The notes under the pieces were generated by a model, which was given only the letters and a program-made list of their open reading frames with translations, was not told the DNA's origin and did not search any database. This document shows positions 51,301 to 57,696 of a stretch of DNA of 64,000 nucleotides, one piece after another. This stretch comes from Melitaea cinxia (lineage: Eukaryota; Arthropoda; Insecta; Lepidoptera; Nymphalidae): positions 5,276,001 to 5,340,000 of the forward strand of contig NC_059394.1 of NCBI RefSeq assembly GCF_905220565.1, read 5' to 3'. The position numbers and the translations under genes were made by a program. How positions within the stretch are numbered: the stretch's first letter is position 1; the number at the start of each line of letters is the position of its first letter.

Positions 51301-51469
51301 TTTTTACGAAATATTATAATGTTGTTAGCGGTATTCATAAACGATTACGGTAATAACTTTGGTAATTTACGATATTACCATTGAATCCGAAGCACTGCAT
51401 TCTTCTGCGCACGCGACAACATGCACCACGCGGCGCTATGGTCACACTAGTGTTGTCGCACTCCGACAT
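30148..51469 (-). CDS. DBS/MCF2L-type RhoGEF, N-terminal part (11 exons, 3' end outside window)
   Basis: DBS-family proteins are Dbl-type exchange factors that load GTP onto Rho GTPases and bind membranes through a CRAL-TRIO (Sec14-like) domain. Exons in transcript order: 51469-51379, 41003-40802, 40311-40221, 39980-39750, 39195-39062, 38933-38814, 38735-38615, 37379-37229, 37083-36929, 30851-30681, 30279-30148. All junctions have AG acceptors and GT donors and keep one open frame of about 532 residues. The CRAL-TRIO region shows LITFPDNNNF, YLTSVPS, IDRRKDRWNSVKAVLLRI, VYVLRPASFLQKAL and DRSQLTADLGGEL. After it comes a helical spectrin-repeat-like region with FDNFWQKHSMKL and EWCATGVELLA, then RPARPVHAVP, which matches the segment ahead of the DH domain in vertebrate MCF2L. 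The DH-PH exons were not found, so the model is 3' partial. Family assignment is firm; orthology to MCF2L rather than MCF2 or a puratrophin-like gene is not. The first exon is the weakest part. Confidence 0.85.
30511..30679 (+). repeat. (GT)n/(GCGTGT)n microsatellite at a splice donor
   Basis: About 170 bases of alternating purine-pyrimidine GTGTGCGCGTGTG repeats, pure (GT) near 30640-30668. On the minus strand it begins a few bases after the donor of RhoGEF exon 10. The long frames across it on both strands are low-complexity artefacts. Confidence 0.9.
30681..30851 (-). CDS. RhoGEF exon 10, very GC-rich
   Basis: 57 codons between ATCACAG and GTCACA, starting ANEWCATGVELLAGEGG and running to DMLLTSATQETRALVTQ. 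EWC.TGVELLA corresponds to KWCDEGIYLLA in DBS. The exon is far richer in G+C than the rest of the window. Its splice donor opens directly into a (CA)n-type microsatellite. Both borders are phase 0. Confidence 0.88.
31344..32295. mobile_element. DNA-transposon-like element with ~29-bp terminal inverted repeats
   Basis: The left end CACTAACGGCCGAACCCAAT, running on for about 9 more bases (31344-31372), is repeated inverted at 32267-32295. The interior has many GATA/TATC motifs near both ends and an internal palindrome at 31790-31828 but no coding frame, so it looks non-autonomous. No clear target-site duplication flanks it (AACG on the left, ATCA on the right). Superfamily not determined. It lies in the RhoGEF intron, 173 bases before the start codon of the transposon-type pseudogene, so it could also be part of a larger element. 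Confidence 0.6.
32469..34350 (+). pseudogene. Decayed two-exon transposon-type gene, KKDQCDEC family
   Basis: Exon 1 (32469-32583) starts MLRSRKMLDMLKDDAEELDL and ends in phase 1 at a strong GTAAGT donor. Exon 2 begins after TTTTAG at 33115 with the frame VVYDNETTMTHQTSSLPPGA. It breaks at a TAG (33204-33206), a frameshift near 33360, a TAA (33608-33610) and further shifts around 33690-33900. The late part reads IVINDAMKQSVCDHVRAFVP, SHYIRKNSQKLYLQGDLSIA and HIPKKDQCDECPG, then another shift and FEKHHIDKQAARHLKCQG. From memory, the SHY.R...YL..LSI..MY..Y and PKKDQC.EC motifs recur in many-copy insect proteins of probable transposon origin; I cannot name the superfamily. At least four lesions make it non-functional. 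It lies in the 6.1-kb RhoGEF intron, on the opposite strand. Confidence 0.65.
34591..35177. repeat. Long inverted repeat (~110-bp arms) with two other repeats in the loop
   Basis: The arms are 34591-34700 and about 35068-35177. TATACTTTACAATTAAA... on the left matches the reverse complement of ...TTTAATTGTAAAGTATA on the right, and both contain AATGGCATATCGTATCA. The loop holds an S3 tRNA-like fragment (34700-34770, GCAGGTTCGATCCCCGCTGG) and a minus-strand copy of the AGCTG..CCGG..ACTTCG family (34799-34984). It looks like a fold-back element later hit by retroposons. Confidence 0.7.
35178..36928. other. Rest of the 6.1-kb RhoGEF intron
   Basis: AT-rich, with the 35-bp tandem units at 36137-36241. 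Short frames at 35511-35717 and 36401-36646 show no domain. Confidence 0.5.
36137..36241. repeat. 35-bp tandem repeat, three degenerate units
   Basis: The units share TAAATACTGTGATTTnTAnT. They lie in the 6.1-kb RhoGEF intron. Confidence 0.65.
36929..37083 (-). CDS. RhoGEF exon 9, spectrin-like repeat
   Basis: 155 bases between CTTATAG and GTAAAG encode EKLMKDPLSSVDHIESKCEE and then LRRTSSLLIEKIQKRNLLL. The VDHIESKCEELR segment matches the AVDSI..KCQELQ part of DBS. It ends in phase 0 before the 6.1-kb, transposon-filled intron. Confidence 0.88.
37229..37379 (-). CDS. RhoGEF exon 8, spectrin-like repeat
   Basis: 151 bases between ATTTAG and GTATTT encode ATLDSHLKNACDMTEVGETA and then IRVDDLIQEANEFEKLC. 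The TEVGETA...DDLI.EANEFE pattern aligns with the middle helix of the DBS repeat. It starts in phase 0 and ends in phase 1. The 1235-base intron upstream (37380-38614) holds the whole CCNB1IP1-like coding region on the plus strand. Confidence 0.88.
37380..37763 (+). promoter_or_regulatory. Upstream region of the CCNB1IP1-like gene, inside the host intron
   Basis: About 380 AT-rich bases separate host exon 37229-37379 from the plus-strand start codon. Any promoter and 5' UTR for the nested gene must lie here or in the host exons. No TATA box or initiator stands out. A TTTGCAG just before the ATG looks like an acceptor, but the nearest good donor (GTAAGT at 37713) would leave a 44-base intron, which is very short. 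Confidence 0.3.
37764..38534 (+). CDS. CCNB1IP1: CCNB1IP1/HEI10-like RING and coiled-coil protein, intronless
   Basis: HEI10-family proteins are RING E3 ligases (ubiquitin/SUMO type) that mark designated crossover sites on meiotic chromosomes. The 256-residue frame starts with an ATG in AAAATGAC context and ends in TAG. RING ligands visible: C7, C12, C25, H27, C30, H33, C48 and C51, with WVTTCSHAFCVEHG at 21-34. Residues 68-100 carry the family's PSE..K..VLAGLKP...D...RAISFW.YQV block, directly after the RING as in human CCNB1IP1. Residues about 100-195 are heptad-like and charged (coiled coil). The C-terminal tail is basic with FDFRQKN and FNFRPIRS. Length is close to the vertebrate protein (about 277). 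The gene has no intron in its coding part and sits wholly within an intron of the minus-strand RhoGEF gene. No frameshift or internal stop is present, so it looks functional. Confidence 0.92.
   Translation: MTLDIVCNFRKCRKSLSSHAWVTTCSHAFCVEHGQREFKRNAENALTCPACGTELRDKFDVIQADLKPSETFKSIVLAGLKPDLIMDVAMRAISFWSYQVEQETLYQESVAKHSKDKLQCLEEVNTLNVQKIKTELDTCKRKINSLQIEFNKKRKQAEELTARLEEKTRQLQKLTFQLDAQKRKDIRLQNFEDKTDNQETCMNITDLVGKRAASEAFVFKPMKDTDANAICSPKTPLFDFRQKNKRSSFNFRPIRS
38615..38735 (-). CDS. RhoGEF exon 7, spectrin-like repeat
   Basis: 121 bases between CTTGCAG and GTAAAT encode LLVQLEETEKQFDNFWQKHS and then MKLNHWLMFRTFLLNFKQMQ. The FDNFWQKH..KL..WL..R.F motif is the most recognisable spectrin-repeat feature of the family. 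The poly(A) signal of the opposite-strand RING gene lies inside this exon, at 38634-38639. Confidence 0.88.
38634..38639 (+). promoter_or_regulatory. Poly(A) signal of the CCNB1IP1-like gene
   Basis: AATAAA lies 100 bases after the stop codon and is the first canonical signal downstream. It falls inside minus-strand exon 38615-38735 of the host gene, so the RING-gene transcript would be antisense to that exon. Confidence 0.55.
38814..38933 (-). CDS. RhoGEF exon 6, spectrin-like region
   Basis: 120 bases between TTTTCAG and GTAGAG encode YKSLKAELSSATTQGEELLT and then QVRKPNLTYNIISHVAAVE. The ELLTQVRKP and VAAVERLL pieces resemble helix A of the DBS spectrin repeat. Phase 2 at both borders matches its neighbours; the following intron is only 78 bases. 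Confidence 0.85.
39062..39195 (-). CDS. RhoGEF exon 5, linker after CRAL-TRIO
   Basis: The acceptor CTTTCAG and donor GTGAGG bound 134 bases reading ALEKFSTLMKEISSKLDNFM, then a short acidic piece and KELLDCQESR. It is predicted helical and begins the spectrin-like region. The exon starts in phase 0 and ends in phase 2. Confidence 0.85.
39750..39980 (-). CDS. RhoGEF exon 4, end of CRAL-TRIO domain
   Basis: This exon is 77 whole codons between TATTTCAG and GTGAGT. It includes FFPGIIHAVYVLRPASFLQK, FRFRVLVCSSVEELYENFD and RSQLTADLGGELQYSHSEW, matching the FP...VLVLRP..F and DKSQLTEDLGGTLDYCHSRW region of DBS. Both borders are phase 0. Confidence 0.9.
40221..40311 (-). CDS. RhoGEF exon 3, CRAL-TRIO core
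   Basis: The acceptor CTGTTTCAG and donor GTAAGT bound 91 bases reading ILEADMGFHIIIDRRKDRWN and then SVKAVLLRIS. The IDRR.D.W.SVKA..LRI motif is a hallmark of the DBS/MCF2 Sec14-like domain. It joins exon 2 in phase 2 and exon 4 in phase 0. Confidence 0.9.
40802..41003 (-). CDS. RhoGEF exon 2, start of CRAL-TRIO domain
   Basis: The acceptor TTTCAG ends at 41004 and the donor GTAAGC starts at 40801. The exon encodes an acidic linker (ECDGCGSDSEDG) and then the Sec14-like entry HRPLITFPDNNNFHLLT and YRRLLLYLTSVPS, which resembles the VITFPD...YLTSIPS segment of DBS. GC content is well above the flanks. It ends in phase 2 and the next exon completes the serine codon. Confidence 0.88.
41142..41217. 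repeat. 38-bp tandem duplication
   Basis: ATTTCGATTAAGTCTTTAAG... repeated once with a single T/C difference (41142-41179, 41180-41217). Just upstream of RhoGEF exon 2 on the transcript. Confidence 0.8.
41974..42550. repeat. Long inverted repeat (~172-185 bp arms) able to form a hairpin
   Basis: The left arm 41974-42158 begins AATCCCACCAAAAACATTTT. The right arm 42379-42550 is its reverse complement with very few mismatches. The left arm has one extra ~15-base unit (CCTAACTCTACA repeats near 42085). The 220-base loop contains a (TA)n tract. It lies in the proposed first intron of the RhoGEF gene. Confidence 0.8.
42291..42338. repeat. (TA)n microsatellite
   Basis: About 24 TA units in the loop of the 42-kb inverted repeat. 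Confidence 0.9.
42595..43385. mobile_element. Probable interspersed repeat of unknown class
   Basis: It includes CCCCTAGTTTTAGGGGTTGG, a segment ACTTCAGGAAGTACTCTAAG, a T-rich run and a perfect 8-bp hairpin GGGGGCACTACCGTGCCCCC (43248-43267). The composition and the palindromic ends suggest a transposable element; the link is from memory. The 103-codon frame at 43081-43392 shows no recognisable protein and lacks a coding pattern. Confidence 0.35.
43391..43412. repeat. (AAT)n microsatellite
   Basis: GATAATAATAATAATAATAA. Similar short tracts occur at 24416-24440 and 29270-29300. Confidence 0.8.
43413..44454. other. AT-rich DNA in the proposed RhoGEF intron 1
   Basis: No repeat, exon or RNA gene recognised. 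Confidence 0.5.
44455..45660 (+). mobile_element. Repeat cluster: family C pieces, family G and an ACTTCG element
   Basis: 44455-44665 is family C (AATAGTCAAGTAAATACGCG to AGAACCTCCTTTTTTGGAAG). 44820-45112 is family G (GGTTGGTGGTAGAAGGGTGA, AACATTTAGGGGGATGAAAA). 45113-45308 starts CTAGCTGACCCGGCGAACTT. 45540-45627 is the left end of family C, fused directly to a 29-base family A tail (45630-45658). Confidence 0.6.
45935..46537 (-). mobile_element. Repeat family C, near full length
   Basis: Runs from AAAAGGAGGAGGTTCTCAAT to TGAAGTCGGTTTTTTTTTCG and GAGCAAACACAATT. Both ends carry the AACCGACTTC/GAAGTCGGTT motif in inverted orientation. Internal landmarks are AAACTCTCGAAAATCC and ACTTTTTGAGTAATC. 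Confidence 0.65.
46538..49186. other. AT-rich DNA in the proposed RhoGEF intron 1
   Basis: A more balanced patch at 47225-47400 has short ACATTGACA repeats. No exon recognised. Confidence 0.5.
49187..49873 (+). mobile_element. Repeat family X, split by a family A insertion
   Basis: ATTAATACGTGAAGCAACAA to CTGGGTGACCACTAGTA, interrupted at 49403-49739. The 14-bp duplicated target lies at the break. Confidence 0.7.
49403..49739 (-). mobile_element. Retroposon family A, long copy with 14-bp target duplication
   Basis: Reverse orientation: the tail (CATTACAGCC) is at the left and the 5' part (GTGTGGCTACGGCACTAAAG) at the right. TCTGTTGATTGTCA flanks it at 49389-49402 and 49740-49753, a perfect duplication typical of target-primed insertion. 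The insertion splits a copy of repeat family X. The 75-residue frame inside is not a gene. Confidence 0.8.
50445..50535. promoter_or_regulatory. CpG-rich block, possible second promoter
   Basis: A compact CpG-rich patch (GCGTGCGCTTGCGGCG near 50490) in AT-rich DNA, about 0.9 kb inside the proposed first intron of the RhoGEF gene. Short ATG-initiated frames run through it on both strands (about 30 codons each). It could be an alternative promoter or just a conserved element. Confidence 0.2.
50935..51230 (-). mobile_element. Repeat family C, diverged short copy
   Basis: TTGAGGTTCTCAATTCGACA at the left and AAATTGAAGTCGGTTTGGTT at the right, with the middle reduced. Lies between the two CpG-rich blocks near RhoGEF exon 1. 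Confidence 0.55.
51379..51469 (-). CDS. RhoGEF candidate exon 1 (start codon)
   Basis: ATG at 51469-51467 opens 30 codons starting MSECDNTSVTIAPRG, then one base before the donor GTAATA at 51378. That phase-1 end is what the next exon (41003-40802, which begins with two bases completing GAA) needs. An in-frame TAA lies about 20 codons upstream, near 51525, with no ATG in between. The block is CpG-rich in AT-rich surroundings, as expected for a 5' exon. It implies a first intron of about 10.4 kb, and other upstream exons remain possible. Confidence 0.5.
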
Positions 51470-51560
51470 CACTGTCAATCGGTATCCTTGACTTTCGACC
51501 TCGCTACAGTAACGCAATGCACTTTATCACAAGGGCATAGAGCTCGAAATACGTAAACTG
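51470..51560 (-). promoter_or_regulatory. 5' UTR/promoter-like block ahead of RhoGEF exon 1
   Basis: CpG-containing, balanced-composition DNA directly upstream of the candidate start codon, ending in AT-rich sequence. It has stops in the reading frame and no obvious acceptor, consistent with 5' UTR or promoter. This is an inference. Confidence 0.3.
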
Positions 51561-51782
51561 ATGTTTAGCACGTTATGCTCGCTCAACCGCAACCGATAAT
51601 CTGTGTAGCATTTGTCAAACGTTATCGATGTTAACTCGATGAGATAACTGCAAATCTATATGAGATGATTCCTTTATCGATAACCTGAGTCCAGCAACGT
51701 TTTGTAGAAGGTTATAAATGATTTGATTACAACTTTATAAGAATTTGAAATATTCATATTAATTTTTATGTTATTTATAATA

Positions 51783-52097
51783 TACTAGCTGACTCGGCAA
51801 ACGTTGTCTTGTAACGCTAAATGCTATTTAAAAATAGGGGTTGGTGGTAGAAGGGTGAAAATCTAGGGTAGTATGTATTTTTTGACGCCAAATCATAATA
51901 AAATAAAAAATAAATAATTTATCAAAAAATAAAAAAAAAAAATTAGGGGTGGACTATCCTTAACATTTAGGGGGATGAAAAATAGATGTTTGATTCTCAG
52001 ACCTACCCAACATGCACACATAATTTGATGAGAATTTCTCAAGCTGTTTCGGAGGAGTTTAACTACAAAAACCGCGACACGAGAATTTTATATACCT
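51783..52097 (+). mobile_element. Repeat family G
   Basis: Starts CTAGCTGACTCGGCAAACGT, then GGGTTGGTGGTAGAAGGGTG, CATTTAGGGGGATGAAAAAT and CCGCGACACGAGAATTTTAT, parallel to 44820-45112. Confidence 0.6.
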
Positions 52098-52449
52098 ATT
52101 AGATTGGGTACATACTCATGTACCGAGTAGGTACTCATTTTTGTTAATTTATTCATTATTTATTTCAAACAGTTACGAGGCGATAACGGTACAATAGTGT
52201 TTTATTTTTATGAATTTAAATCTTGAATGATATGAATAACATCTGATCAACGTTAATTTATTTTTAAAAAAAGTAGACATCTGCAAGTGTATCAAATAAA
52301 AACCACTGAATCAAGAAAAATAAACACGATAACATCTACCTATATATCAACGGTCAACGGCAAATCCCAGGGGATCGTATATCATCGTCATCTTCATATA
52401 CATACATATGTGTAATATGTATATCTTTTTTTTTTTAATTTACACAATA

Positions 52450-52688
52450 CACACACGGTCGTCTGTTCCTAAAGTAAGCAACTTCATGCTTGTGTTATAG
52501 GTAACAGCCGACTGGTATATAGCTACATTTTTTTTTTGTTTTTTTCGATAAACATGCTTATAAATAATACATATATAAATATATAAATAAATATTTATAT
52601 TACACCCAGACTCGGGGTGGGAATCGAACCCACAAACCTCGGAGCAGAAAGCAGGGTCACTACAAACTGCGCCAATGGGCTAGTCATA
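52450..52688 (-). mobile_element. tRNA-related SINE (family S2)
   Basis: Reverse orientation. Shared landmarks are ACGGTCGTCTGTTCCTAAAG and GGTAACAGCCGACTGGTATA at the left, and a reverse B-box GGGAATCGAACCCACAAACC with GCGCCAATGGGCTAGTC at the right. Confidence 0.7.
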
Positions 52689-53644
52689 TCAGCAAAAAGA
52701 TACATGTAGATTAGTTGTAGACGTTATTACATAGATAGTTAATACTATAGAAAATAGAACTATGTAATGAAAGTCTGAAAATTAATTAGTTCCGAAGCTG
52801 AGAAAAACGAGGGCACGGGAATGCGGAATGCGCTGCAAACAGAATGGAACGACTGTTATTAACTTCTAAACGTAAACAAGTAAACAAAACGTCCAAAATC
52901 GACAACACGGATGACAGGTTTTGATATTTAGATGACACATTTGTTTTTAAATTTGTAAACATAGTAAACATAATTAAAATGTGTATTTAATTTCATTTGG
53001 CCGCGTATTTCCATTTCAACTTTTATTTTAACTTTCATGTTCGTGTAGAACTTTTTTAGGAATTGGTAGGTTATTTAATCAATACCTTCCTTAGAAACGT
53101 AAGTAATAATTATTGTGCTCTTATTGAAACATGCTGTCATAAAAAAATATAGATAAATTATATATTTTTATATTTGCAGGAGAGAAAAACAAAACATGAT
53201 TGAAACTAAAGTTAATTAACTGAATTGCTTTAAAAATTCTAAAAGAGTTTCGACTCAAACTAATTTATTCCTTTTGTAGTCACGGTAAACCTCTGTCGTT
53301 CGTGATATTTCTGACAAAATAAAAAGGTAATGCCCATGAAAATTCATGAGAAACTTACAAAAATTTAACGTAATAAAGTCGATGTAAACAAGACAAAGAC
53401 CGAGCGATTTGGAACCGTCCAGGTGACCTATATTTTTCCAACAATAATGAAATTGAATTTTAGATATAAAATACGACACCTTAAAGCCACTATACTGTTA
53501 CATATAAGAAAATGTATTTCCAAGCCTTTATCGTGATTTTATTTCGATACTCTTAAATTGGTTCGTATTTTTGGTTGAAACCTTTTATGAATCATAGCGT
53601 GATTCTCTCATAAGCTTTATTATCGAAGAAAGTTGTATAAAAAA
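52689..53644. other. AT-rich DNA upstream of the RhoGEF gene
   Basis: Frames of 61-74 codons without domains; nothing recognised. Confidence 0.5.
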
Positions 53645-53905
53645 AAACAAGTGTGCTTTAGACCGCACGGCTGAAGTAAACTCTCTCTTTCTATATTCAC
53701 TAACTTATATCTCCCTCTCAACTTCCGTTCGCCTCGCCCAATCGCACTTTTCGTAACGCTCTCGTCAGGCATTCACCAACTTATTCCTCCAGTCAAGCAT
53801 GCGTAAAGAATTGCGTTAACTGGCTGGACCGCCGACACGGTCAGTCGGAGACGCAGGTTCGATCCCCGCTGGAACGATCAATTTTTGATATGATATTCAA
53901 AAATG
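53645..53905 (+). mobile_element. Repeat body plus tRNA-like element (family S3)
   Basis: 53645-53812 is a body also seen at 7478 and 54218 (ACGGCTGAAGTAAACTC, TATCTCCCTCTCAACTTCCG). 53812-53905 is tRNA-like: ACGGTCAGTCGGAGACGCAG, a B-box GGTTCGATCCCCGC and GGAACG, then a conserved TTTTTGATATGATATTCAAA tail. Confidence 0.6.
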
Positions 53906-54104
53906 TTTAGGATTCCTAATGTGTGGGTAACACAAAAATAAAAATCATACATATTAAAAATAGCATGGTGTCGTCTCCTGTCAAAGATTTTCATTGTAAT
54001 ATGAAACTTTGAATAGTTACGGGTTTTTGTAAAGAACTCACTATAGACGGCGCCACGGTTCGCTTAAACCGAAAATAAAATCATCATATCAAAAATTTCG
54101 ATCT

Positions 54105-54392
54105 ATCGGGTACATCGTTCCGTAGCTTAATTGGCTAGAGCGCCGAAACGGTCAGTCGGAGACGCAGGTTCCATCTCCGCTGGAACGGTCAATTTTTGAT
54201 ATGATATTCAAAAATGCCTAAAGAAGTTTTACTTCTAAAACGAGTGTGCTATAGACCACACGACTGAGGTAAAATTTCTTTAGCTAACTAATATCTCCCT
54301 TTCATCTTGCGTTAGCCTCGCCCGATCACACTTTTCGTAACACTCTCGTTACGCATTCACCAGCTTACTCCTCAAGTCAAGAAAAGTTTTAC
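54105..54392 (+). mobile_element. tRNA-like element plus repeat body (family S3)
   Basis: CGTTCC at 54116 can pair with GGAACG at the 3' end to form an acceptor-like stem around TAGCTTAATTGGCTAGAGCG (D-arm-like). The B-box is mutated to GGTTCCATCTCC. The body copy follows at 54218-54392. A degenerate derivative, not a functional tRNA gene. Confidence 0.6.
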
Positions 54393-54744
54393 TTAAAAAA
54401 ATTATAACTGTTACGCCGCAAATCGTTCGATGAGTAAATGACGTAGTAAACGTTTTCAAAGAAAGAAACCCTAATAAACAAGAAAAATCTCATGTTTGTC
54501 TCATGCATGTCATCTTAGATTTTTTTTTAAAGAGACAATTAACTTCAATTACGTACATGAACAGAATCTAATTATTATACAGTTAAGAGTTCCGTTGAAC
54601 TTTAAAGTACCGGTTTTCACGATTTAGGTGTAAAATTAAAAATATAAAGCCTTTTTACTATGTGCAAAAATTAAAGAAAACGTTGAATATAAGCAATTTG
54701 CGTTAATAAGTCAATACATAATATAATAAAAATGAAAATGTAAT

Positions 54745-55014
54745 ATGTTTGTGCGCGTTAATTTCAGAAACGACTTATCTGATTTAGATGCGATTTTCAC
54801 TAGTATATTGTAGGAAGCTTCACTTAACATTTGGTGTTTGTTTCATGCCAATCGCTCCATAAATAAATAAATAAAGTTTTGGCAATTTAAAGAATCGCGT
54901 TGAATTTGTAAATACTCAAACGTCGGTGTTTATAATCCAAAAAAAAGTTACATCCAAAAAATGCTGTCCAAAGTCACTATTCCACGCGGACGACATCGTA
55001 GGCACAGCTAGTAA
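54745..55014 (-). mobile_element. Element of the same type, minus copy
   Basis: TGTTTGTGCGCGTTAATTTC at the left and CCACGCGGACGACATCGTAG with GCACAGCTAGT at the right. A shorter piece in plus orientation is at 25291-25335. Confidence 0.5.
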
Positions 55015-55192
55015 TTAAAAAAAGACTGAGAGTAGATTAAGTAACATTAATTCAATATCGTTGTAAAGTTTTGCAACGTAATAAAAACAACAGTAGCAGT
55101 TTCTCATTCTCATTGAGTAAAGGACGTTGACATTTACGGGTTGGCGCGCCTAATGTAACTGTAGGATTATAATTATCTAATAAGTCATCAAT

Positions 55193-55640
55193 AATAATTG
55201 TGTTTGCAGGCAAACGAAGAAAAGCCGCCTTCAATTATATCGACAAGCAATACAACGTAGGTAGACGAAAAAATTGTCAAGTAAATACGCATTATCAAGG
55301 ATTACTCCATTTGTAATTAGACCTCGATGAAATTTAAATGATAAATATTAATGATAAACATAGGCTTTCAATTAAATTAAAAATCATCAAAATCGGTACA
55401 CCCAGTAAAAAGTTATGCAGACTTTCGAGAGTTTCCCTTGATTTCTCTGAGATTCCATCATCAGATACTGGTTTCCTTATCATGGTATCAAACTAGGGAT
55501 ATCTCCTTTCCAAAAAAAAAGGAATTATCAAAATCGGTTCATAAACGACGGAGTTATCCCCGAACATACATTTAAAAAAAAAACATATTATATACGGTCG
55601 AATTGAGTAACCTCCTCCTTTTTTGAAATCGGTTAAAAAA
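55193..55640 (+). mobile_element. Repeat family C
   Basis: TTGTGTTTGCAGGCAAACGA, AGCAATACAACGTAGGTAGA, AAACTAGGGATATCTCCTTT and the right end CCTCCTCCTTTTTTGAAATC. Most of the family consensus is present. Confidence 0.65.
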
Positions 55641-57696
55641 TAAGAAATCTTTCTATATCGGTAGAGATAACTTAAAATTGGAGGATTTTAAAAATAAAAT
55701 AGGCAATAAGCTTTAAAAGCAGTTTTAATTAATAATATTATACCTATAATAAATATGATTTAATAAATGAATTAATATTCTGTTAATCTACCCTCAATTC
55801 GGATTATAGATTCTGCTGCAAAGAACAGGAAAGGAACTCAACGGTTATTATTCTAAAACCGTCAATACAATAACTCAAACATTATGAATTTAGTCACATT
55901 TCCTGCATGTTAACCAGTCTCACTAAAGCCACAAATGTTTATCATAGTAATAGTAAGGAATATATTGCGCTGTTGTTTATATATTTACTTATTTAATAAT
56001 AGTAAACATTATGCTGATTACGTTACAGGTTTTAAGTTGTACATTTCGACGGCTTCCCGCTATCTTGTGTCACACTTATATTATGCTGCTTGTGTTACCA
56101 TTTTTACTTGATTAACGTTGACCGACGTTTGTAATAAAGGTTTTTGAATTTTTTTTCTCTAGCCAATTTAATTGTATCAGGAAATTATACTTGAAGGAAA
56201 GAATGATATAATTAATTAAATATAGTATAACAAGAAATAAATACTAGATAAAAAAGTTAGGAAACATAATTATGTAAAAACAAACTATACAATCTGCGGC
56301 ATTATTGCTAATAGAGCTTTCTCTTACAGCAACCAAGCGGCTTGGCACATAAAATAATTATAATAAATAATAATAACACGTCATAGTTTTTGAACATTGT
56401 ATTAAAAATTAAGAAACGATATTCTGATCCGGCAAGCAGTAAGGTGAAGGACGATCGTGCGCCGTATTAAAGAATAATAAATGATGTTAAGTGAGTGAAT
56501 AAATATACTAATCCCTCGTCTCGTTTTTCTCGGTACAAGTTTTCGAATTCGTTACCGTATGATTTTCTGCAGTTCGTGTGTGTTCGTTTCATTAAAAGAT
56601 TTGTACTAATATATAGAAATGAACATAATTATGCAACCGATTAAAATTAGCTTCGTATTTTTACAGAATTAGGATTTCAGTCACATTTTATCATTATGGA
56701 AAGGTTCATTATAGAAAGGCTTTTTCACGAAAAAGTATTGTTTCTAAAAGTAAGGAATTAAATGACACAAAATAATTGTGTTTGCTAGCAAACCGAAAAA
56801 ACCGACTTGAATTACATCGACAAGTAATACAAGGTAGACAAGACGACAAAAATTAGCAAAGGCACTAGTCGCTACTACGATTTTTGAAGGTTTTCTTCGA
56901 TTTCTTTGGGACATCATCCGATCCTGGTTTCCTTATCATGGTACCACCGTTGGGATATCTTCTTTCCAACAAAAAAAAAAAACATCAAAATAGTTTAATA
57001 AATGACGAAGTTTTCCGCGGACACATAAAAATATATATATATATATTTACGGTCGAATTGAGTAACCTCCTCCTTTTTTGAAGTCGGATAAAAAACGAGT
57101 TTCTTTTTTATAGCGATATCACGAAGTTTCAGAGATATTCTATCTCGTATGAAAGTTATATGTGGATAAGTATAAGTACACTATTACAATAAACGATAGT
57201 AGCAACTAACTCGTATAGAAATGAGATGTTAATGATATTATAATGATCTATGGTAGATCTCCATACCAGTTGATTGTAAATCGAAAGCGATTTAAAGTAG
57301 TTGCTAAACACACTTCTTATACGTTTCTAGACAAAAAAAAATGGTTTATAAAAAAAAGGTTCACTTTCAGGCATTCACCAGAAAAACAGCAACATGCGAA
57401 TGGAAGTAATTTGAAAACATCAATTATTTATTAATTTCCTTAAATAATTTTCCGTTAGTAAATATGTAATTATGTCATATATTAAAATCGAGATTAATCC
57501 AATGACATCACCTACTGTTTAGTGTATTTTGTATTAAACTTCGGACGGTATTTATTTTCGACATATTTTGTATGTTATGTATGACTGAGCAAAAATACTT
57601 TTACAATTAAAAATAAACAAAACATTTTTATATCATTGTTCATGTTATTTTTTCTTTTTAGCGCCAATAAATTGTAAAATATTTTGTGATATTAAA
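55641..57696. other. AT-rich DNA between repeats
   Basis: Contains a short repeat fragment (55785-55850), family C (56770-57093) and the unmapped left end of the mariner relic. Confidence 0.45.
56770..57093 (+). mobile_element. Repeat family C with a short (TA)n tract
   Basis: AATTGTGTTTGCTAGCAAAC to CCTCCTCCTTTTTTGAAGTC, with an internal deletion. The 65-codon frame inside is spurious. Confidence 0.65.

Noticed and set aside
53812..54210. tRNA genes
   Set aside because: B-boxes are present, but anticodon arms are not convincing, one B-box is mutated, and both copies carry the same repeat tail, so they are tRNA-derived elements.
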